A DNA stretch of 64,000 nt from positions 248,001 to 312,000 of the forward strand of contig NZ_JBIFFV010000001.1 in assembly GCF_043557345.1 (NCBI RefSeq), in the 5' to 3' direction. How positions within the stretch are numbered: position 1 is the stretch's first letter; each line of letters opens with the position of its first letter. Shown piece by piece: positions 56,974 to 64,000 of the stretch. The translations under genes were made by a program, and so were the position numbers. The notes below the pieces were generated by a model. The model did not search any database, was not told the DNA's origin, and was given only the letters and a program-made list of their open reading frames with translations. The stretch comes from Sulfitobacter sp043557345 (lineage in GTDB: Bacteria > Pseudomonadota > Alphaproteobacteria > Rhodobacterales > Rhodobacteraceae).

Positions 56974-59388
56974 ATGTCCGACACTGATCTGACACCACAG
57001 GAATACGGCGCCGATTCCATCAAGGTTCTCAAAGGGTTGGAGGCTGTTCGCAAACGCCCCGGCATGTATATCGGGGACACCGACGACGGCTCGGGCCTGC
57101 ACCACATGGTTTATGAGGTCGTGGACAACGGCATCGACGAGGCGCTGGCCGGTCATGCCGATGCGGTGACGGTCACGATCCACGCGGATTCCAGCGTATC
57201 TGTGAGCGACAACGGCCGCGGCATCCCGGTGGGGATCCACGAGGAAGAGGGCGTCTCGGCGGCCGAGGTCATCATGACCCAGTTGCACGCGGGCGGTAAA
57301 TTCGACAGCAACTCCTACAAGGTCTCGGGCGGTCTGCACGGGGTCGGCGTCTCGGTCGTGAACGCGCTCTCGGACTGGCTGGAACTGCGCATCTGGCGCG
57401 AGGGCAAGGAACATGTCGCGCGCTTCGAAGGCGGCTTCACCACCAAGCACCTCGAAGTCGTGGGCGAGACCGACCGCACCGGCACCGAGGTCCGCTTCAT
57501 GGCCTCGACCGACACCTTCTCGAACATCGACTACAGCTTCGAGACGCTGGAAAAGCGCCTGCGCGAACTGGCCTTCCTGAACTCCGGCGTGCGCATCATC
57601 CTGAAGGACGAGCGCCCCGTCGAGCCGCTGCAGACCGAGCTTTACTACGAAGGCGGCGTGAAGGAATTCGTCAAATACCTCGACCGGCACAAACACGCGG
57701 TCATGGACGAGCCGATCTTCATCACCGGCGAGCGCGATGACATCGGCATCGAGGTCGCCATGTGGTGGAACGACAGCTACCATGAGACGGTTCTGCCCTT
57801 CACCAACAACATCCCGCAGCGCGACGGCGGCACCCATATGGCGGGCTTCCGCGGCGCGCTGACGCGCACCATCAACGCCTATGCCCAGACCAGCGGCATC
57901 GCCAAGAAGGAGAAGATCAGCTTTACCGGCGACGACGCCCGTGAGGGTCTGACCTGCGTGCTGTCGGTGAAAGTGCCCGATCCGAAGTTCTCGTCACAGA
58001 CCAAGGACAAGCTGGTTTCCTCCGAGGTGCGCCCGGCGGTCGAGGGTCTGATGAACGAACGCCTCGCCGAATGGTTCGAGGAGAACCCGAACGAGGCCAA
58101 GCAGATCGTCGGCAAGATCGTGGAGGCCGCGCAGGCCCGCGAGGCGGCGCGCAAGGCGCGCGAGTTGACCCGCCGCAAAACGGCAATGGACGTGAACTTC
58201 CTTGCCGGCAAGCTCAAGGATTGCTCGGAGAAAGACCCGTCCAAGACCGAAGTCTTCCTCGTCGAGGGGGACAGCGCCGGCGGCTCGGCCCAGACCGGGC
58301 GCGACCGTCAGACGCAGGCGATCCTGCCGCTCAAGGGCAAGATCCTCAACGTGGAACGCGCGCGTTTCGACCGGATGCTGGGCAGCCAGGAGATCGGCAA
58401 CCTCGTCATGGCGCTCGGCACCGGGATCGGGCGGGACGAGTTCAACATCGACAAGCTGCGCTACCACAAGATCGTCATCATGACCGACGCCGACGTCGAC
58501 GGCGCGCATATCCGGACGCTGCTGCTGACCTTCTTCTACCGCCAGATGCCCGAATTGATCGAGAACGGCCATCTCTACATCGCGCAGCCGCCGCTCTACA
58601 AAGTGTCGCGCGGCAAGTCCGAGGTCTATCTCAAGGATGAGGCCGCGATGGAGGACTACCTGATCCAGCAGGGCGTCGACGGCGCCATGCTGCGCCAAGG
58701 CAATGGCGAGGAAATCACCGGCCAGGACCTGACCCGCGTGGTCGACATGGCGCGCCAGCTCAAGCGCGTGCTAGAGGCTTTCCCGACCCACTACCCGCGC
58801 CACATCCTCGAACAGGCAGCCATCGCCGGGGCCTTTGTCGAGGGCGCGGTGGACAGCGACCTGCAGGGCGTGGCCGACAAGGTCGCCGACCGTCTGAACC
58901 TGATCGCGCTGGAATACGAGCGCGGCTGGCAGGGCCGCATTACGCAAGACCACGGCATCCGCCTCGCCCGCATCCTACGCGGCGTGGAGGAGGTGCGCAC
59001 GCTTGACGGCCGCATGCTGCGTTCGGGCGAGGCGAAGAAATCCGGCAGCTTCACCAAGCACCTGCAGGAGGTCTACGACCAGCCCGCCAAGCTGATCCGC
59101 AAGGACCGGAGCCAGATGATCTACGGCCCGATGGACCTCCTCGACGCGATCCTCGCCGAGGGCGAAAAGGGCCTGTCGCTGCAGCGCTACAAGGGCCTGG
59201 GCGAGATGAACCCCGACCAGCTGTGGGAAACCACCCTCGACCCAGACGCCCGCACGCTGCTGCAGGTCCGCGTGGAGGATATGGCCGAGGCCGATGATCT
59301 CTTCACCAAGCTGATGGGTGACGTGGTAGAGCCGCGCCGCGAGTTCATCCAGCAGAACGCGCTGAGCGTGGAGAATTTGGATTTTTGA
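56974..59388 (+). CDS. gyrB: DNA gyrase subunit B
   Basis: An 804-residue ATPase subunit of type II topoisomerase that, with GyrA, introduces negative supercoils. The GHKL ATPase domain has YEVVDNGIDEAL and GGLHGVGVSVVN; the TOPRIM domain has VEGDSAGGSAQTGRDR, PLKGKILNVERA and the acidic MTDADVDGAHI. The QTKDKLVSSEVR motif is present. The start at 56974 (MSDTDLTPQEYG) fits the family; the GTG at 56917 in frame is part of the promoter. A strong terminator follows. Confidence 0.97.
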   Translation: MSDTDLTPQEYGADSIKVLKGLEAVRKRPGMYIGDTDDGSGLHHMVYEVVDNGIDEALAGHADAVTVTIHADSSVSVSDNGRGIPVGIHEEEGVSAAEVIMTQLHAGGKFDSNSYKVSGGLHGVGVSVVNALSDWLELRIWREGKEHVARFEGGFTTKHLEVVGETDRTGTEVRFMASTDTFSNIDYSFETLEKRLRELAFLNSGVRIILKDERPVEPLQTELYYEGGVKEFVKYLDRHKHAVMDEPIFITGERDDIGIEVAMWWNDSYHETVLPFTNNIPQRDGGTHMAGFRGALTRTINAYAQTSGIAKKEKISFTGDDAREGLTCVLSVKVPDPKFSSQTKDKLVSSEVRPAVEGLMNERLAEWFEENPNEAKQIVGKIVEAAQAREAARKARELTRRKTAMDVNFLAGKLKDCSEKDPSKTEVFLVEGDSAGGSAQTGRDRQTQAILPLKGKILNVERARFDRMLGSQEIGNLVMALGTGIGRDEFNIDKLRYHKIVIMTDADVDGAHIRTLLLTFFYRQMPELIENGHLYIAQPPLYKVSRGKSEVYLKDEAAMEDYLIQQGVDGAMLRQGNGEEITGQDLTRVVDMARQLKRVLEAFPTHYPRHILEQAAIAGAFVEGAVDSDLQGVADKVADRLNLIALEYERGWQGRITQDHGIRLARILRGVEEVRTLDGRMLRSGEAKKSGSFTKHLQEVYDQPAKLIRKDRSQMIYGPMDLLDAILAEGEKGLSLQRYKGLGEMNPDQLWETTLDPDARTLLQVRVEDMAEADDLFTKLMGDVVEPRREFIQQNALSVENLDF

Positions 59389-59445
59389 GGGCGTGTAGGT
59401 GCCCTCAAAGCGCCAGCGCGGCTGCCAAATCTCAAACCGATAATC

Positions 59446-59478
59446 CGCCGCGCCGCCCAAACAGCGACGCGGCGTTTT
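59446..59478 (+). terminator. Intrinsic terminator of gyrB
   Basis: CGCCGCG (59446-59452) and CGCGGCG (59468-59474) pair perfectly over a 15-base loop and are followed by TTTTCATTTCATTT. It lies 57 bases after the gyrB stop and 17 bases before the convergent icd stop. Confidence 0.8.
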
Positions 59479-59494
59479 CATTTCATTTGGCCGA

Positions 59495-61684
59495 TTACCC
59501 GATGATGCCGTTCAGCGTCTCGGAGGGGCGCATTACGCGGGCGGTTTTTTCGGCGTCGGTGTGGTAGTAGCCGCCCAGATCGACAGCCGCGCCTTGGGCC
59601 GCGGCAAGCTCGGACAGGATGTCAGCTTCCTTGGCGGCCAAGTCCTTGGCGATGGGTGCGAACTCTGCGGCGAGCTCTGCGTCATCACTCTGCGCGGCGA
59701 CGGCTTCGGCCCAGTAGCGCGCGAACCAATAGTGGCTGTCGCGGTTGTCGGGCTCACCCACCTTGCGCGAAGGGGAACGACCGTGGTCGAGGATCCCCTG
59801 CGTCGCGGTTTCCACGGCATCACCCAGCACGCGCGCCTTCTCGTTGCCGCGGGCATCGGCGAGGAACTTCAGGCTCTCGCCGAGGGCGCAGAATTCGCCA
59901 AGGCTGTCCCACCGCAGGTGGTTCTGCTCCATCAACTGCTGAACGTGTTTCGGGGCAGAGCCGCCCGCGCCAGTCTCGAACAGACCGCCGCCGTTCATCA
60001 GCTTCACGATCGACAGCATCTTGGCCGAGGTCGCCAGCTCCAAGATCGGGAAGAGGTCGGTCAGGTAGTCGCGCAGCACGTTGCCGGTGATCGCGATGGT
60101 GTTCTCGCCTTTGGTGATGGTCTCCAGCGAGGCGCGGGTGGCTTCGCGGGGGGCCATGATCTCGAACTTGGCGGCGACGCCCTGCGCCTCGAGGATGGGC
60201 TTCACGTAGGAGATCAACTCGGCGTCATGGGCGCGGTTTGCGTCCAGCCAGAAGATCGCGCGGCAGCCTTCGGCCTTTTGGCGGGAGATGGCAAGGTTTA
60301 CCCAATCCTCAATCGGCGCCTTGCGCGCGGAGGAAGAGCGCCAGATGTCACCGGCCTCGACCTTGTGCTGGTGCAGCACGGTGCCGTCGTCAAGGATCAT
60401 CTTGACGGTGCCCGCTTCGGCCAGCTCAAACGTGGTCGGGTGGGAGCCGTATTCTTCGGCCTTTTGCGCCATAAGGCCGATGTTCTGCACCGTGCCTGCG
60501 GTGGCCGGATCCAGCTTGCCGTTCTCTTTGAAGAAGTTGATCGCCTCGTCGTAAACCGGCGCATAGGAGTTGTCGGGGATCACGCAGTTGGCGTCATGCT
60601 CTTTGCCGTCCGGGCCCCAGCCCTTGCCGCCAGCGCGGATCAGCGCGGGCATCGAGGCGTCGATGATCACGTCAGAAGAGACATGCAGGTTGGTGATGCC
60701 CTTGTCGGAATCGACCATATACATCGGCGGACGGTCTTCCATACAGGCGTCGATGTCGGCCATGATCTCGCTCTCGCCCTTCACGCGCTCCAGCAGATCG
60801 CCGAGACCGGAGTTGGGGTTCACGCCCAGTTCCTTGAGCTTTTGCCCATGCTTTTCAAATACCGGCGCAAGATAGGCTTTGACCGCGTGACCAAAGAGGA
60901 TCGGGTCAGAGACCTTCATCATCGTGGCCTTGAGATGCAGCGAGAAGAGAATGCCGTCTTCTTTGGTCTTCTCGATCTGGGTGTTGAGGAAGTCCTTCAG
61001 CGCCGCGGCGCTCATGAAGGTCGCATCGACCACGGTGCCGGCGGGATACTCAAGCCCCTCTTTAAGCACCTTTTCCCCGTCCGCGGTTTCCAACACGATC
61101 CTGGCGCCAGTCGCGGCGTCAAGCGTGGCCGAAACTTCGTTGGAGAAGAAATCATTGCCGGACATGGACGACACATGCGTCTTGCTGTCCGATTTCCAAT
61201 CTCCCATGCGGTGCGGGTTGGACTGGGCAAAGCTCTTGACGGCTTTGGCCGCGCGGCGGTCGGAGTTGCCTTCGCGCAGGACCGGGTTCACGGCGGAGCC
61301 TTTGATGCCGTCATATTTCGCGCGCACGGCTTTTTCTTCATCTGTGCTCGGCTCTTCGGGGTAGTCGGGCAGCGCGTAGCCTTGGGCCTGAAGCTCTTTG
61401 ATCGCGGCGACCAGCTGCGGCACGGAGGCAGAGATGTTTGGCAGTTTGATGACATTGGCCTCGGGCGTCTTCACCAGACGGCCCAATTCCGCCAGATCGT
61501 CCGACTGGCGCTGTTCTTCGCTCAGATGCTCAGGGAAAGTCGCGAGGATACGGCCCGCGAGGCTGATGTCTTTCGTGCCGACGCTCACACCGGCGGCTTC
61601 GGCGAACTTTTTGATGATCGGCAACAGCGAGGCAGAGGCCAGCTCCGGCGCTTCGTCAACTTTGGTGTAGATGATATCGGACAT
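59495..61684 (-). CDS. icd: NADP-dependent isocitrate dehydrogenase, monomeric type
   Basis: A 729-residue enzyme of the monomeric IDH class (about 740 residues, unlike the 45-kDa dimeric Icd), converting isocitrate to 2-oxoglutarate in the citric acid cycle. Landmarks include LPNISASVPQLVAAIKELQ near residue 90, the substrate-contact RRAAKAVKSFAQ-type segment, and IFWLDANRAHDAELI in the cofactor region. The start at 61684 (MSDIIYTKVDEAPELASAS) matches the family; the frame upstream stays open but overlaps the next gene and is not coding. A palindrome-rich promoter region precedes it. Confidence 0.95.
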   Translation of the reverse strand: MSDIIYTKVDEAPELASASLLPIIKKFAEAAGVSVGTKDISLAGRILATFPEHLSEEQRQSDDLAELGRLVKTPEANVIKLPNISASVPQLVAAIKELQAQGYALPDYPEEPSTDEEKAVRAKYDGIKGSAVNPVLREGNSDRRAAKAVKSFAQSNPHRMGDWKSDSKTHVSSMSGNDFFSNEVSATLDAATGARIVLETADGEKVLKEGLEYPAGTVVDATFMSAAALKDFLNTQIEKTKEDGILFSLHLKATMMKVSDPILFGHAVKAYLAPVFEKHGQKLKELGVNPNSGLGDLLERVKGESEIMADIDACMEDRPPMYMVDSDKGITNLHVSSDVIIDASMPALIRAGGKGWGPDGKEHDANCVIPDNSYAPVYDEAINFFKENGKLDPATAGTVQNIGLMAQKAEEYGSHPTTFELAEAGTVKMILDDGTVLHQHKVEAGDIWRSSSARKAPIEDWVNLAISRQKAEGCRAIFWLDANRAHDAELISYVKPILEAQGVAAKFEIMAPREATRASLETITKGENTIAITGNVLRDYLTDLFPILELATSAKMLSIVKLMNGGGLFETGAGGSAPKHVQQLMEQNHLRWDSLGEFCALGESLKFLADARGNEKARVLGDAVETATQGILDHGRSPSRKVGEPDNRDSHYWFARYWAEAVAAQSDDAELAAEFAPIAKDLAAKEADILSELAAAQGAAVDLGGYYHTDAEKTARVMRPSETLNGIIG

Positions 61685-61742
61685 GATTGCTCCAAATTGC
61701 TGCATTTGCTGCCCTGATAGCGGAAGAGGCGGCGAAGGTCGA

Positions 61743-61763
61743 CGGTATACCGCAGTATGCGGT
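61743..61763. promoter_or_regulatory. Overlapping palindromes upstream of icd
   Basis: CGGTATACCG (61743-61752) is a perfect ten-base palindrome. It overlaps ACCGC-AGTAT-GCGGT (61749-61763). They sit 59 bases before the icd start in a 149-base gap and look like an operator for a dimeric regulator. Confidence 0.4.
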
Positions 61764-61833
61764 GAGGTCGTTTCAGGAAAAGCGGATTTCAGCCTTTTCG
61801 ACCCGCCACCTAGCGCTGCCTGCGCGCTGCCGT

Positions 61834-62490
61834 CTAGCGGGCGACGCTGCGCAGTTGCAGAATCTGCATCCCAATCGCCATGGCCGGGCCGATCCCCACG
61901 GCGAAAAGCAGCGTGCCGAGACCCAAGGTGCCGCCCAAGGCCCAGCCGATCGCCACGACGGACAATTCGATGCTCATGCGGACCAGCGCGATGGGTTTGC
62001 CGGTGACCCGCTGCAGCCCCGTCATCAACCCGTCCCGCGGCCCGGGGCCGAGGTTTGCAACGAGGTAGATCGCGCCGCCAAAGCCAGTCACGAAGACGCC
62101 GGTCAGCGCCAACACGGCATTCGCCAGATCGCTGTCGAAGTGGGGCAGGATCGGCAACGCATATTCCAGCACCAGCGCCACGATCACCGCGTTCAGAATG
62201 GTGCCGATGCCGGGCGTCTGCATCAGCGGGATCCAAAGCAAAAGAACCACGGCGCTGATCAAGAAGGTGGCAAAGCCAAGGCTCCACCCCGTGATGCGGG
62301 TCACCCCTTCGGCGAAAACGGTCCAAGGGCTGACGCCGACACCCGCCGTGACCAAAAGCGCCTCGCCCAAGCCGAACATCAACAACCCCAGAACCAAAAA
62401 CACCATCGACGCCAATGGCGGCCTGAGCGTGAAGGCTTTGGGCGAACTCCACCGCAGCCGGGGAACAGAGGTGACAGACAGGAAACTCAC
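61834..62490 (-). CDS. YczE/YyaS-like integral membrane protein
   Basis: A 218-residue protein with about five to six spans. The segments GLGEALLVTAGVGVSPWTVFAEG and NLGPGPRDGLMTGLQ are characteristic of the YczE/YyaS group of the YitT-like family. No biochemical role is established for the family; some members accompany transport or antibiotic gene clusters. It lies upstream of icd in the same direction, 149 bases away, and probably has its own promoter. Function unknown. Confidence 0.75.
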   Translation of the reverse strand: MSFLSVTSVPRLRWSSPKAFTLRPPLASMVFLVLGLLMFGLGEALLVTAGVGVSPWTVFAEGVTRITGWSLGFATFLISAVVLLLWIPLMQTPGIGTILNAVIVALVLEYALPILPHFDSDLANAVLALTGVFVTGFGGAIYLVANLGPGPRDGLMTGLQRVTGKPIALVRMSIELSVVAIGWALGGTLGLGTLLFAVGIGPAMAIGMQILQLRSVAR

Positions 62491-62574
62491 GGCGCAACCT
62501 TCGGCGGAATGCTCAAGATGCCCTGTTGTTCCAGTTCACGTCAGAACCGGCAAGGTCAATCTAGCCTGTACCCC

Positions 62575-64000
62575 TCACCGCCAGCGCGAAAAGCCGAAGG
62601 TCATATAATCCTTCTGATAGGCTTCCGCCGTGAGTGCTTCGATCTCATCGTCATAGATATCGCCGAGCGTGAAGGGGCCGCGCTCCACCATCTGGGGCAG
62701 GGCCGGGACGGTGGCATGGCCTTGACCCGCGGCCAAAGCGGGAAGTTCGCTGGCCAACTCCTCTTCGCGGATGATACGGTCGGGCAGGCAGAACGCCCCG
62801 AAACCCGCGATGGCTTGGGCCTGAGAACACCATGCAGCATCCACCCGGATTGAGGTTTGCCCGGCCAGATTGCCTTTGAGAAACTTCAGGAAGGCGACAA
62901 AAGCGGCGCGATGCGCGTCTCGATCATATTCGGCGTCGGGTCCATCCTTTGGCAGCGGCACCTTGTAGCGCCGCATCAGCGTGTTGCGCAGCTGGCGGTA
63001 ACTGCCCTCCCCCGTGGTCAGGATATGGCGGCAAAAGGCATCATGCGCGCGCAGGGCGGGATGGCGCAGTACGGTAAAGCCGCGATGCCCGTGCGTTTTG
63101 CGTTTCCACTGCCGCAGCTCTTTTTGCGACATCTTATCGCGCAGCGCCTCGCGCGGGACACCATCGAGGGCGGCGAGCCAGTCCAACACCTGTTCCTGCG
63201 GGCCGGATTTAATCGGCAGATAGATCAACCCGCTGGTCGCCGCCGCCACATAGGAGGGCACATTCGGCCCGCGCCGTGGCTCGAAATTGGGGGTGCGGGT
63301 CAGGTCGAAACGGTCGAGCCGCGCCAGCGCCGCTAGCATCTCGTCATAATTGCTGACCTTGGCCGAGATCGGGCTGGGGTTTTGTTTCTTGAGGTTCTTG
63401 TCCAGCCCCTCCAACTGCTCATCCACGCCGAGGTAGCGCGCAAGCCCGTTCATCACCTCAACGCTTTGCAGGTCTTCGTAAGCCACATAGAACGCCGTCT
63501 GGCCGGAGATTTGCAAACGGTTCAGTAGCGTGATCTGGAATTGTTGCAGGGCATCCAAATGGGCGCTGAACTCATCGGCGTCAAAGACAGCCTGCGCCAC
63601 CTTCTGCGCCTTCATATCGGTCAGCTTCCACTGCCCCGTGGCCTGCGCGATCTTCCAACTGACATAGCTGTCGACCGGGTTGCGCGTGAGCACGATCTTG
63701 GCGCAGCGCTGATCTTCGACGATATGGTCAAAAACACGCGGGTCGTGGTCGTGAAAATAGCGGAAACCACCCAACGCATCCTGCTGACCCCGGATCGCCG
63801 CCAGCAGCTTTTTGGGGTTCTCGTCCCGCGTGGCCTGATCGACGCCAAGGATCGGCTCGCTTTTGGGATAGCCCATGAAGAAAGGGTTAAACGCCTCCCC
63901 ATGACAGGCGATCCCGGCAAAGGCGTTCAGGTTCGCCTCTAGGAAGTTGGACCCGGTCCGCATCTCGGCGAAGACTACGAAACTGTCGAATTTGTCGCGC
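62575..64000 (-). CDS. Stf0/NodH-like sulfotransferase (partial, start beyond window)
   Basis: The reading frame is open through base 64000, so the N terminus lies outside; about 475 residues are visible. The first visible residues FVVFAEMRTGSNFLEANL match the PAPS-binding 5'-phosphosulfate loop of Stf0-type sulfotransferases. RCAKIVLTRNPVDSYVSWKIA is the second PAPS (3'-phosphate) motif, with the conserved Arg and Ser. The protein is longer than simple sulfotransferases, with an extra C-terminal part of about 250 residues that I do not recognise. It probably sulfates a carbohydrate or lipid; the acceptor is unknown. Confidence 0.7.
   Translation of the reverse strand, partial: RDKFDSFVVFAEMRTGSNFLEANLNAFAGIACHGEAFNPFFMGYPKSEPILGVDQATRDENPKKLLAAIRGQQDALGGFRYFHDHDPRVFDHIVEDQRCAKIVLTRNPVDSYVSWKIAQATGQWKLTDMKAQKVAQAVFDADEFSAHLDALQQFQITLLNRLQISGQTAFYVAYEDLQSVEVMNGLARYLGVDEQLEGLDKNLKKQNPSPISAKVSNYDEMLAALARLDRFDLTRTPNFEPRRGPNVPSYVAAATSGLIYLPIKSGPQEQVLDWLAALDGVPREALRDKMSQKELRQWKRKTHGHRGFTVLRHPALRAHDAFCRHILTTGEGSYRQLRNTLMRRYKVPLPKDGPDAEYDRDAHRAAFVAFLKFLKGNLAGQTSIRVDAAWCSQAQAIAGFGAFCLPDRIIREEELASELPALAAGQGHATVPALPQMVERGPFTLGDIYDDEIEALTAEAYQKDYMTFGFSRWR

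Noticed and set aside
59561..61717. A rightward open frame of about 720 codons antisense to icd
   Set aside because: Same GC-driven shadow effect; icd on the other strand is a clear full-length enzyme.
61685..62497. Upstream extension of the icd frame over the YczE-like gene
   Set aside because: It would overlap a conserved membrane-protein gene on the same strand in another frame and the family start is at 61684.
1..64000. tRNA, rRNA, CRISPR arrays, insertion sequences or prophage genes
   Set aside because: Every gap was scanned by eye; none showed a cloverleaf, spaced repeats, transposase motifs or phage genes. A tRNA search programme would be needed for certainty, but the gaps are short.

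Overview
The window looks like part of the main chromosome of a marine alphaproteobacterium of the Roseobacter group (Rhodobacterales), probably Sulfitobacter or a close relative. The evidence is high GC, an ectoine-catabolism cluster in the roseobacter arrangement (enuR-uehABC-usp-eut beside asnC-ssd-atf), a monomeric-type NADP isocitrate dehydrogenase, and a dnaA-dnaN-recF-gyrB block. The genus is inferred from gene content and protein style, not from a search. I see no rRNA, tRNA, CRISPR array, insertion sequence or prophage, and genes are packed tightly on both strands.

Layout. Bases 1-4053 hold signalling genes: the end of a hybrid histidine kinase, a PAS histidine kinase with a single-domain response regulator, and on the other strand an Hpt protein with a response regulator that ends in a degenerate GGDEF-like domain. 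Bases 4341-15945 are the ectoine uptake and degradation locus, divergent around enuR: aminotransferase, aldehyde dehydrogenase and AsnC regulator leftward; EnuR, a TRAP transporter, a universal stress protein, EutA, EutD and EutE rightward. EutB and EutC, normally between EutA and EutD, are absent. Bases 15962-23291 are a leftward peptide ABC transporter operon containing an M24 peptidase and headed by an XRE-cupin regulator. Bases 23443-29292 are a second peptide/opine-type ABC operon ending in a metallophosphoesterase, divergent from a DAO-type oxidoreductase. rlmN follows. Bases 31926-36379 carry ectR and ectABC-ask, the ectoine biosynthesis operon.

Bases 36726-51519 are metabolic and housekeeping: an IalB-family protein, a zinc-type asparaginase, serB/serC-serA, a PPP-family phosphatase, kbl-tdh with an XRE-cupin regulator, a thiolase, ubiE-ubiB, mutM and an enoyl-CoA hydratase. 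Bases 51694-59388 are the replication block: rpsT, a 0.5 kb leader, dnaA, dnaN, recF, a LysE exporter and gyrB. The right end has icd, a YczE-like membrane protein and the start-truncated end of a sulfotransferase gene.

How the parts fit. The cell can make ectoine from aspartate semialdehyde (Ask, EctB, EctA, EctC) and can import and burn it back to aspartate (UehABC, EutD, EutE, Atf, Ssd), with separate regulators: EctR for synthesis, EnuR and AsnC for breakdown. No ectD is present here, which fits the loss of EutBC. The most notable observations are the reduced eut operon, matching palindromes at the enuR and ueh promoters, a threonine dehydrogenase lacking all four structural-zinc cysteines, a degenerate-GGDEF response regulator, several well-formed dyads in promoter gaps, and a branched structured element near 36.6 kb. 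I did not find a convincing wholly new system.
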